Below, piece after piece: positions 57,220 through 64,000 of a stretch of DNA of 64,000 nucleotides. The DNA comes from Brucellaceae bacterium (GTDB taxonomy: Bacteria > Pseudomonadota > Alphaproteobacteria > Rhizobiales > Rhizobiaceae), in the NCBI GenBank assembly GCA_020637775.1, contig JACKJV010000015.1, positions 6,180 to 70,179 of the forward strand. The letters are read 5' to 3'. Position 1 is the first letter of the stretch; the number at the start of each line of letters is the position of its first letter. The position numbers and the translations under genes are program-made. The notes below the pieces were generated by a model that saw only the letters and a program-made list of their open reading frames with translations, had not been told where the DNA came from and did no database searches.

Positions 57220-57702
57220 TCAGCGCCAGCGTTGATTGTTGCCTCCATGGCAAACCGGCCAGGCGATGACGTTTCGCCCCTCCCCGTTGATACCACTGCG
57301 CTCACTTTCATTGATGTCAAGACACCACGGGCGGCCGCCGATCAGTGTCTTGAGCAAAGCTCCCTCGCGAAACCACCGCTGGTTTTCTCCGCCATGGCAG
57401 ACAGGCCAGGCGATCACATTGCGCCCCTGCCCCTTGTCTCCGGAAGGTTCCGCCATGTTGACATCGAGACACCACGTGATGCCGTTCACATCCGCCTTCA
57501 GCGCGCCTTCCTCCAACCGCCAAAGCTGGTTCCGTTCTCCATGGCAATCAGGCCATGCAATCACGTTGCGTCCGCGCCCCTCCACACCACGGTGGTCACC
57601 CATATCGATATCGAGGCAAGAAGCTGCAAATGCATCGCCGGCAAGCAGCGTGGCAGCGAGAGCCATAGCGCCAAGTCGTTTCATTGATTCAAACCACTTC
57701 AT
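57220..57702 (-). CDS. Secreted ricin-B-type lectin (beta-trefoil)
   Basis: A 160-residue protein with a signal peptide (about 1-26, ending DAFA). Three beta-trefoil subrepeats follow, each with a CLDI/CLDV start and a QxW end: CLDIDMG...NQLW, CLDVNMA...NQRW, CLDINES...NQRW. Each repeat also carries GRNVIAWP-CHG. A complete trefoil from one gene suggests a small galactose- or glycan-binding protein. The gene lies between the LprI-like gene and the right tRNA-flank repeat. The adjoining secreted proteins point to an envelope or host-surface role. Confidence 0.85.
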   Translation of the reverse strand: MKWFESMKRLGAMALAATLLAGDAFAASCLDIDMGDHRGVEGRGRNVIAWPDCHGERNQLWRLEEGALKADVNGITWCLDVNMAEPSGDKGQGRNVIAWPVCHGGENQRWFREGALLKTLIGGRPWCLDINESERSGINGEGRNVIAWPVCHGGNNQRWR

Positions 57703-57871
57703 TTCGAAGGCTGAACAAGAAAAGCATTATTTCACTGATCGACGTCATACGACTTGAGCCAAGTCAATTTCGGCGCGGCACGGCATTTCTTCTGATTTTC
57801 TACAACAAATCATCCTCTCATTGCTGCACGTTTGAATAGGATCAAAAGAACATCGAATCCTGGCCCCTTCC

Positions 57872-58010
57872 CTCCGACACTTGCCCGCGCGAGCGCGTTC
57901 TCCCGATCTTGAAGCGGCCAGATTTCTTGTTGTTTTCCAGCTTTATGCGGGAGGGGCCGGGCATTGCTCGCTGTGCTACGCTGCGCGGAATCGGTCTCCT
58001 GGCGCCGACA
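57872..58010 (+). repeat. tRNA-Ser 3' end and flank, copy 2 of a diverged direct repeat
   Basis: This copy begins TCCGACACTTGCCC and continues GCGTTCTCCCGATC, GCGGCCAGATTT, TTTATGCGGG and TCGGTCTC, following the copy at 5301-5440 in order and orientation. The tRNA body upstream is absent; only about the last 8 tRNA bases are approximated. No gene is seen in the surrounding 57703-58192 stretch. Confidence 0.65.
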
Positions 58011-58192
58011 TTTTTCTGAAACTGTGTCAACCGGCACCTCCCCACGGAGACAGCCTTCGGTTGACTGGCGTGGGATCCGGTTTTCCCATAGCCCGCCTTG
58101 CCTGAACAGCCAGCCCGATTGACACCGATCATTTTCAGCCCGCCCGTTTCATTGCTTTCTGGTACCAGGAAACGCTTGCCGGAGGTGCCGGG

Positions 58193-58915
58193 ATGGATGT
58201 GTTGCTGTCGCGCGAACTGCTTCGACGCATCGTGGCGCTGGTCTTCATCTGCGCCGGCCTTGCCATCCTGCCGCTGCGAGGCGCAGGCACCGCGTCCGCA
58301 TTGGTCGCGCTCGGCGTCGCGATACACGCATTCGTGCCGCGAGCGGCACGGCCGGCGCAAGCGCGCGTTTACGACAGGATTCCGTCCGTGCATGGGCCTG
58401 ACATCCTTGGCTATCTGCTGACGGGGTTCTTTTTCGCCCTGCCCTTCTGGGCGCGGATGGGCGAGGAATATCTGTGGGTGGATTTCGGGCTCCTGGTTCA
58501 CCCGTCCGCCTTGCTGACCTGGCCCCTGGCACTGATCTCCATCTCGATCCTGTGGTTCAGCGCGCACTACGCCGCCTTCTGGATGCTCGTCGAGGCGGAC
58601 GGCCTGCAGGTCAACCGGCTCGAGGGGCATCGCACCATCCCTTTCACCGATATCGCAAGGGTTTCGCCCTTCCGGCGGGGCCTGCCGAAATGGATCCGCC
58701 GGCTGACGCCGGCCCTGGTTGCCGCCGGGAAGTTCGGTCCGGCCGGTGCCATCCTGCTTGCCCGCGACACGGTCGGCATCACACTCACGCTGCGCGACGG
58801 CAGCCAGATCCCCATCGCCAGCGAAGCCTTCGAAAAACCGATGCGCAGCCTGCTCAAGGCGCTGGGCAAAAACGGCATCGCGATCACGCCAGACAATCCG
58901 GACAAGGGAGGATGA
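58193..58915 (+). CDS. Membrane protein with PH-like cytoplasmic domain, locus B
   Basis: A 240-residue protein. GGAGGTGCCGGG precedes ATG. Predicted membrane spans: about residues 12-30, 34-50, 75-92 and 105-125. The C-terminal part (about 130-230) has LVEADGLQVNRLEGHRTIPFTDIARVSPFRR and DTVGITLTLRDGSQIPIASEAFEKP, like a bacterial PH domain (bPH2-type). It starts the run of four tightly spaced genes to 63947. The last gene of the run has a similar layout, suggesting the two membrane proteins flank the secreted pair functionally. Confidence 0.75.
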   Translation: MDVLLSRELLRRIVALVFICAGLAILPLRGAGTASALVALGVAIHAFVPRAARPAQARVYDRIPSVHGPDILGYLLTGFFFALPFWARMGEEYLWVDFGLLVHPSALLTWPLALISISILWFSAHYAAFWMLVEADGLQVNRLEGHRTIPFTDIARVSPFRRGLPKWIRRLTPALVAAGKFGPAGAILLARDTVGITLTLRDGSQIPIASEAFEKPMRSLLKALGKNGIAITPDNPDKGG

Positions 58916-58920
58916 CGGCG

Positions 58921-61900
58921 ATGTCCGTGCTCCAGACGCCAGCGGCCCGATGGCCTGCGCTCCTGCTGATGACCCTTTTCACGGCAGTGATGATCCTGCC
59001 GGCGACACGCAGTCTCGCGAATGACTGGACGCCCTACGATTTCGGCGAAGTGCGCATTGAAGCGCCGGCGGACTGGCAGGTCACCTATCAGGAGGAAGGC
59101 CAGCAGATTCACCTGAAGAGCCCCGACGGCAACTACACGCTTCTCGGCTTCTGGTGGTTCCCGGACGAGCCTCTGCTCGGCTACGACGATATCGTTGCGC
59201 ATGAGGAAATCATGGTCGCCGGCCGCCGGGCATTGGTGATAACATCCGACTTCCCGCAACTGGGGGTCTACGGCCTGGCCTTTCTCGATCCGCGCCGGGA
59301 CGGCCACCAGTTCGTCATGAACCTCGAATTCCAGGACAAGGACTTCGCTGCGGCAGCGAACCTGCTGGACCGACTTCTGGCCGGGATACGCTACGGACGG
59401 GTCAAGGGCGGCGCCAGCCGCACCTTCGGTTCGGGGGAAAGCGAAACACCGGACGACAACGGAGAAGAGGTCGCGGACGAGGTGGCTCAACAACCGGAAA
59501 CCGTGCCGGTAGGCGATGTCCTGATCGCCGAGATCGGCAATGTCTACGCGGTCGTCAACGGGCCGGAGAAGCCGGTGGTGTTCACCATGCAGGAACCGGT
59601 CTTCATCGGGTCCATCCAGACCTATCACTGGAATCACGGGCGCGGGCGCTCCCCCGGCACCATCGCCCTGCGGGGCGCGGATGCAACCCATGGCCCCTGG
59701 CAAGCCACCGGCAGGCCGGGCCAAGGGGGCGTGCCGGACGCCTACTGGATCGTTGAACCCGGCATCATCCTGCCGGCCGGCCGTTACGAACTGGTCGATT
59801 CCGACCCGCAGACCTGGGCGACGAACAACGCCAGCGGCAACAAGGGGTTCGTACGGATCGAGTACCGCAAGACCGAAACCTACAGGCCCTCGGGCAACGA
59901 TACCGCGGGAGGCGGAACACCGGAAACTGCACAAGCGTCGACGCCCGTCGAACCGCCTGCATCCGCTGCGGACCCCGGCGATCCCGTCCTTTTCGACGGC
60001 CTGCCGGACGAGCGCTGGTTGCCTGTCTCGGAGGCTGGCGGCGATTACGATGCCTTCGCCTCGAATGCCGGCGGCTTGCTGACTGTGGACGTTCCGTCTG
60101 GTCATGGCTGGGCCAAGACAGGCATCCGCTCTTCCGCACCGCTGGTGCGACTGAGCGGCAACGCAACTGCCCGCACGGTCCGCTTCGAGATCGATACGGA
60201 CAGGACCAACGCCTTCGTGCTGGCGCTCGCCGCCGCGGACGGAAGCGACGAGTGGCCGGCGCACGACATCCGTTTTGCCTGGGGGCAAGCGAGCGAGGAG
60301 GAAGAAGCCCATGCAACGCTCTTCCTGCGCAGGAGCGTGGTGCGGCGGATCATGACCGGGCCACGGGCGCCCGAAAGCGTGACACTGCGGATCGAACCTT
60401 CGGGTGCGGTCGCGGCAATCCTCCCGGACGGAACCATGCTCGAGGCCACCCTGCCCGGCGGACCGGCACCCGGCGGCTACCACGTCCACGCCATCGCCCA
60501 CGCCATGGCGAAGGACCAGCCGGCACGTTTCGCGCTCCGGCGCATCGAAGCCGCCGATCGTCCGGCCAGAGCGCCCGCCTTGATTGCCTGGCCGGACGAA
60601 CGCGCCGAGATCGTACTGTTCGACGGATCGTTGGGAACGGATTGGGTCGGGCACAGTGCAGCCGGCGGCGATTTCAATCGCGACGCCCGGCTGGACGGCG
60701 ACATGCTGCTCGTTGATGTCAAGGAAGGCTCCATCTGGGGCAACGCAGGCATTCTCAGTCCGGAGGCGCTGGTCTGGCTGGACGATCTTCGCGAAGACGG
60801 CGAAGTGACCGTGGTTTTTGACATCGACCCGGCGCGAACCGACGGATTTGCCCTGGCACTGGCCCATCCCGGCTATGGCGGGGTCGGTGGCAACGGGCCG
60901 GGAAATCCGAACGTGACTTTCGCCTGGCACAAACCGAAGGACAGCGCAGGCGCCCTTGCCGACATCCATTTCAATCCGCATCGCGACGGTGATTTCGACC
61001 GGCAGGAGGTCTCCGCGACCCCGCCTTCGCAGGTACGGTTTTCCATCCGCGCGGGCGAAGTGACAGTATCGGCGGAGGGCATGGCACCGGTCACGCGGCC
61101 TTACGATGCCGCGCGCGACGGCGCGGGCCTGCGCGTCTATGCCTATACCATGGTGCCGGAAAAGGATGCGCCGGCACGGTTGGCGCTGGACCGGATCGTC
61201 ATGACCCGGAAGCCGGGTCCGGCCGCCGCAACGCCGGAACCGGCGCCCGGCGTCGCCCCCCTTCCGGTGACATTGGCCTTCGACGGCTCGGCCTCGCCAG
61301 CGTGGGAGCCCATCGGTGTGGCGGGCGGGGATTTCGATGCCTTCGCCCGATACGAGGGCGGAGCCCTGGTCGTGGACGTGCCGGCGGGTCATTCCTGGGG
61401 CAAGACCGGGCTTCTCTCGGTGGAACCGCTGCTCAAGCTCGATCCCAGGATCCGGCAGACGCCTGCACGCATCGAACTGCAGCTCGACCCTTCACGCCCC
61501 CAGAACCTGAACGTCGCCCTTTCCACCCGCAAGATCGCCGACATGTGGCAGGATCATCGCGGCTGGTATTCGTTCACCCATATTCCGGAACGGCAGGTCT
61601 GGGTCATGGGGTTCCGCCATTCGCCCTATCAGGGCTGGTCGCGCGAGGTCGATGCGGAATGGGTGGCGGAGAAATGGAACGGCAAGGTCCGTATCGACAT
61701 CGGCGAGGGTTGGACGGCCATGGAGCTTCCCGGCGGCCCGAGACTGTATGGCAGCATGGGCGTCGGCCCCTATTACCATCTCTATGCGGTGGTTCAGGCG
61801 CATCCGCCCGGCGAGCAGAAGCCCGCATCGCTGGTGCTGCGGTCGGTCACCACCGGCATGGTGACGCCGGCCGGGATGACAGCCGCCGACCGCTGGTCCC

Positions 61901-61971
61901 TGCTCGACGACGCGGCGTTCGAACCCGCCAGGTTCCTGGATACGCTGTTTGATGACCTGGAAACGGAGTGA
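58921..61971 (+). CDS. Large secreted repeat-domain protein, locus B
   Basis: A 1016-residue protein, paralog of 34220-37003. I chose ATG 58921, 9 bases after GGGAGG; an ATG at 58912 overlaps the ribosome site. A signal peptide (about 1-34) precedes an N-domain with LGFWWFPDEPLLGYDDI. A unique part (about 200-316) lies before three units that start LFDGLPDERW (about 360), LFDGSLGTDW (about 565) and AFDGSASPAW (about 783), each with GGDFDAFA and GHSWGKTG-like motifs. The end carries PAGMTAADRWSLLDDAAF. Tightly spaced with the gene on either side. Function unknown. Confidence 0.82.
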   Translation: MSVLQTPAARWPALLLMTLFTAVMILPATRSLANDWTPYDFGEVRIEAPADWQVTYQEEGQQIHLKSPDGNYTLLGFWWFPDEPLLGYDDIVAHEEIMVAGRRALVITSDFPQLGVYGLAFLDPRRDGHQFVMNLEFQDKDFAAAANLLDRLLAGIRYGRVKGGASRTFGSGESETPDDNGEEVADEVAQQPETVPVGDVLIAEIGNVYAVVNGPEKPVVFTMQEPVFIGSIQTYHWNHGRGRSPGTIALRGADATHGPWQATGRPGQGGVPDAYWIVEPGIILPAGRYELVDSDPQTWATNNASGNKGFVRIEYRKTETYRPSGNDTAGGGTPETAQASTPVEPPASAADPGDPVLFDGLPDERWLPVSEAGGDYDAFASNAGGLLTVDVPSGHGWAKTGIRSSAPLVRLSGNATARTVRFEIDTDRTNAFVLALAAADGSDEWPAHDIRFAWGQASEEEEAHATLFLRRSVVRRIMTGPRAPESVTLRIEPSGAVAAILPDGTMLEATLPGGPAPGGYHVHAIAHAMAKDQPARFALRRIEAADRPARAPALIAWPDERAEIVLFDGSLGTDWVGHSAAGGDFNRDARLDGDMLLVDVKEGSIWGNAGILSPEALVWLDDLREDGEVTVVFDIDPARTDGFALALAHPGYGGVGGNGPGNPNVTFAWHKPKDSAGALADIHFNPHRDGDFDRQEVSATPPSQVRFSIRAGEVTVSAEGMAPVTRPYDAARDGAGLRVYAYTMVPEKDAPARLALDRIVMTRKPGPAAATPEPAPGVAPLPVTLAFDGSASPAWEPIGVAGGDFDAFARYEGGALVVDVPAGHSWGKTGLLSVEPLLKLDPRIRQTPARIELQLDPSRPQNLNVALSTRKIADMWQDHRGWYSFTHIPERQVWVMGFRHSPYQGWSREVDAEWVAEKWNGKVRIDIGEGWTAMELPGGPRLYGSMGVGPYYHLYAVVQAHPPGEQKPASLVLRSVTTGMVTPAGMTAADRWSLLDDAAFEPARFLDTLFDDLETE

Positions 61972-61977
61972 CGCGCC

Positions 61978-63363
61978 ATGATGATCCGCCACGCTTTCCT
62001 GCCCGGCCTGCTGCTGGCCCTGACGATGATCGTGCCGCAGGGCCAGCTCCGTGCGCAGTCGGAACCGCCTGGGAAGACGCAACACATCAGCGAGGAAGAG
62101 ATTTCCCGCCGCCAGGCCCACGTGCTGGGCAGGCTGAAGCGCCTCAACCACGAGAAGCTTCTCATGACGCTGAAAAACCTCGACATCGACCGGCCGGACG
62201 GATTTCTTGGCTGCCTGTGCGGCACCTACAGCATCGCCGGGAGCGGGATTCGCTATCAGCCGGAACCTGCAGGCGACTGCCAGAACACCATGCCCTGCAA
62301 GGGCGGCAACTGGGGCTGCGTTTCCCACGATCTGCCGACGGACCCGGCCGCATGGGAGAAGTGCGCAGCCTCGAGCGCGATCACCTTGCCACCCGACCTG
62401 GAAGGAAAGCAGGAAACCATCGCCCTTCCGGCGCTGATCGAGCGGAAATTGCGCTTTCGCACAGCCTATCGGCCCTGCCCTGAAGCGGATTTCTTTTACG
62501 ACGGCGAAACGCTGTACAATTTCTACACCGGAAAACCTTCGCTGGCTCAGGACCGCGCCAGCCTGATCTCGGACTTCAAGGCAATGGCTGTTCAGTGGGA
62601 ACTGGAAACCGGAAAGGAGACCACGCTCGGCTCCAGCCCTATTGACGCCCCCTTCATTGCCCAATCGTTTGACAGCGGAGCCCTGCCGACAGGTCAGGAG
62701 GCCGCCCTGCACCAATGCGCCCGCGACATGGCAGCCACAAAGAAGGCGCGTCTCACGCCGGCGGAATTCTTCTTTTGTGCGCTCAAGGTGTCCGACGGCA
62801 ACATCGACAAGGCGCTGATCACGGCCCATGCCGGCCTCTACCGGGACCCGAAGCAGACGAATGCACGGCTGATTGCGGATTATCTGGAACCGATCCGCAA
62901 GGCGGAAGCCTATTCGGACCAGCGCACCATCAAGGTCTGGAACGCGCAGAAGGGCGTTTACCAGGAGGTTTCGGCCAAGGAGACCGCCAGCTATGACCAG
63001 CAAGGGGCATGGTATCACCTGTTTGGCATGATGGCGTTGGAAATGGCCGACCGGCAGAGCCTTGTTCCATTCATCGCCGTTCAGAAGGCCGTCGAGAAAT
63101 ACAAGCCGACGCATGCCACCGCTCTGGCTGGCGGCTTTCCTGAATCGCCCGATTGCGGCGCGCTTTCCAACTACGCGGTCGCGCTGGAGAACCAGGTGCG
63201 CAGCAACATGCGCCGAGCGCCCGATCCGGACAAGCAATGCGTCAACTACAATGGCTGCGCGGCCGGGCGTGCCCTGCATGAATGGCATGTCCAGCGCTAT
63301 CCCCCCAAGGTTCCCGGTACGATCGAACCGGCCATCAAGCCGATCGTGCGGCCTGAGCGGTGA
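61978..63363 (+). CDS. Secreted Cys-motif protein, locus B
   Basis: A 461-residue protein, paralog of 32490-34223. A signal peptide (about 1-27, ending QLRAQ) leads to RQAHVLGRLKRLNHEKLLMTLKNLDIDRP, then the six-Cys block FLGCLCGTYS...DCQNTMPCKGGNWGCVSHDLPTD...KCAAS (about 77-125). The C-terminal region has extra Cys (PDCGALSNYA, KQCVNYNGCAAG). No enzyme motif is visible. It starts 6 bases after the stop of the large repeat protein, so the two are one operon, as at locus A. Confidence 0.8.
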   Translation: MMIRHAFLPGLLLALTMIVPQGQLRAQSEPPGKTQHISEEEISRRQAHVLGRLKRLNHEKLLMTLKNLDIDRPDGFLGCLCGTYSIAGSGIRYQPEPAGDCQNTMPCKGGNWGCVSHDLPTDPAAWEKCAASSAITLPPDLEGKQETIALPALIERKLRFRTAYRPCPEADFFYDGETLYNFYTGKPSLAQDRASLISDFKAMAVQWELETGKETTLGSSPIDAPFIAQSFDSGALPTGQEAALHQCARDMAATKKARLTPAEFFFCALKVSDGNIDKALITAHAGLYRDPKQTNARLIADYLEPIRKAEAYSDQRTIKVWNAQKGVYQEVSAKETASYDQQGAWYHLFGMMALEMADRQSLVPFIAVQKAVEKYKPTHATALAGGFPESPDCGALSNYAVALENQVRSNMRRAPDPDKQCVNYNGCAAGRALHEWHVQRYPPKVPGTIEPAIKPIVRPER

Positions 63364-63947
63364 ACGCGGCCGAAGAGCACCCGGCAGTCACGTGGATCGC
63401 GGACGTCCCTCTGCTGACCAACCCGATAATGTTGCGCGCCGCGGCCGTGGTATTCTTGCTCGCTTACGTGCTGATCGCACTCATCGGGATCGGGGTATCG
63501 ATTGTCGACGGCCATCCGGAGCGCTTGTTGCCGTTCATGGCCGCCATGCTGACCGGGTTCGGCGTGGTCACAATCCTGATGACCCTCGTCACTCTGTTCG
63601 TGTTCGGTAACCGGATGCGCTGCCGGTTCATCATTGATGACGCCGGCATTTCCACTATCGTCGTGGACCGGCGCGCATCGATCGCGGGTTCACTGGCCAT
63701 TTTCGCCGGAGCAGCCGACAACAATGCGGCATTGGCAAGCGCCGGACTTTCCGTTGCCGCAGGGCGCAGGGAATTGACGCCCTGGAAAAGGATCAGCGGC
63801 GCCATATGTGATCCGGTACGATGTGAAATCCGGCTGACACCAGCCGGATGGTGGCCAGTGGGCAGAATCCATTGCACCGAGGAAAGCTATACTGCCGCCG
63901 CCGCAGCCATTCGTGCCTTCCTTATCAACGAGCGAAAAAACACTTGA
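63360..63947 (+). CDS. Small membrane protein with PH-like domain, locus B
   Basis: A 195-residue protein starting with GTG overlapping the previous stop (GTGA). Two membrane spans (about residues 28-47 and 57-83) are followed by a cytoplasmic domain with CRFIIDDAGISTIVVDRRASIAG and a C-terminal LTPAGWWPVGRIHCTEESYTAAAAAIRAF, a PH-like layout like the gene at 58193. It ends the four-gene run. Role unknown; perhaps anchors or senses the secreted pair. Confidence 0.72.
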   Translation: MNAAEEHPAVTWIADVPLLTNPIMLRAAAVVFLLAYVLIALIGIGVSIVDGHPERLLPFMAAMLTGFGVVTILMTLVTLFVFGNRMRCRFIIDDAGISTIVVDRRASIAGSLAIFAGAADNNAALASAGLSVAAGRRELTPWKRISGAICDPVRCEIRLTPAGWWPVGRIHCTEESYTAAAAAIRAFLINERKNT

Positions 63948-63977
63948 TTGCCGTCTGGACCCGTAACCAACAAGAAA

Positions 63978-64000
63978 GCCGCCTTTCGGCGGCGTTTGTG
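63978..64000 (+). terminator. Intrinsic terminator after locus B
   Basis: A hairpin of GCCGCC and GGCGGC (63978-63993) with loop TTTC, preceded by AA and followed by GTTTG as far as the window runs. It lies 31 bases past the stop of the last locus-B gene. The T-run is cut off or short, so strength is uncertain. Confidence 0.7.

Noticed and set aside
57842..58630. 262-codon minus-strand frame near the right repeat
   Set aside because: It is antisense to the membrane-protein gene and the repeat. Its composition is Arg/Gly/Pro-rich, with no family features. Part of it resembles the false tRNA frame only because the DNA repeat is shared.
58567..61392. 941-codon minus-strand frame opposite the large secreted protein
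   Set aside because: It is an open antisense frame in high-GC DNA. The plus-strand gene has a signal peptide, ribosome site and a paralog, while this one has none of these.
61492..63288. 598-codon minus-strand frame opposite the Cys-motif gene
   Set aside because: It is another long antisense shadow with no recognisable domain. It covers parts of two real genes.

Overview
The window looks like a chromosome segment of an alphaproteobacterium, most likely of the Hyphomicrobiales (Rhizobiales). The left end carries the gene order rlpA-like, dacF, tmk, holB, metG (read on the minus strand), which is typical core synteny for that order. GC is high over most of the window. Marked exceptions are an AT-rich stretch at about 43.1-45.4 kb and 46.5 kb, and a block of even higher GC at about 32.5-39.4 kb. 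Composition statements are by eye; nothing was computed.

Layout. (1) 1-5.3 kb: core replication and cell-wall genes ending in tRNA-Ser(UGA). (2) 5.3-57.9 kb: an accessory region behind the tRNA. It holds two HxlR-type regulators, each divergent from a small detoxification-like gene set (6-11 kb); an IS701-type remnant; a three-gene transglutaminase / ATP-grasp / alpha-E operon (11.7-18.4 kb); and a GIY-YIG protein. A satellite-like integrative element (20-31.8 kb) follows, with a large serine recombinase, DUF2924 protein, P4-type primase and AlpA-like regulator, a two-gene QueC-like cargo module, a ParB-methyltransferase, a small terminase without large terminase or structural genes, and a small serine recombinase. 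Beyond it lie a GFA-family pseudogene with an IS256 scar, a high-GC locus of three large secreted proteins (32.5-39.4 kb), two giant RTX/DUF4214 secreted proteins, an intact IS630-family element, and several small secreted proteins. (3) 58.2-64 kb: a second locus of secreted and membrane proteins, two of which are paralogs of the 32.5-37 kb pair.

The sequence just 3' of tRNA-Ser recurs in diverged form, same orientation, at about 57.87-58.01 kb. This may mark the two ends of the accessory region. Three copies of a recombinase-linked helix-turn-helix gene (8.4, 18.8 and 20.0 kb, two of them fragments) suggest repeated element insertion.

Most promising for new biology: the QueC-like/partner module at 25.05-27.77 kb, which sits in the cargo position of the satellite-like element; and the paralogous secreted-protein loci at 32.5-39.4 and 58.2-63.9 kb, for which I recognise no described function.
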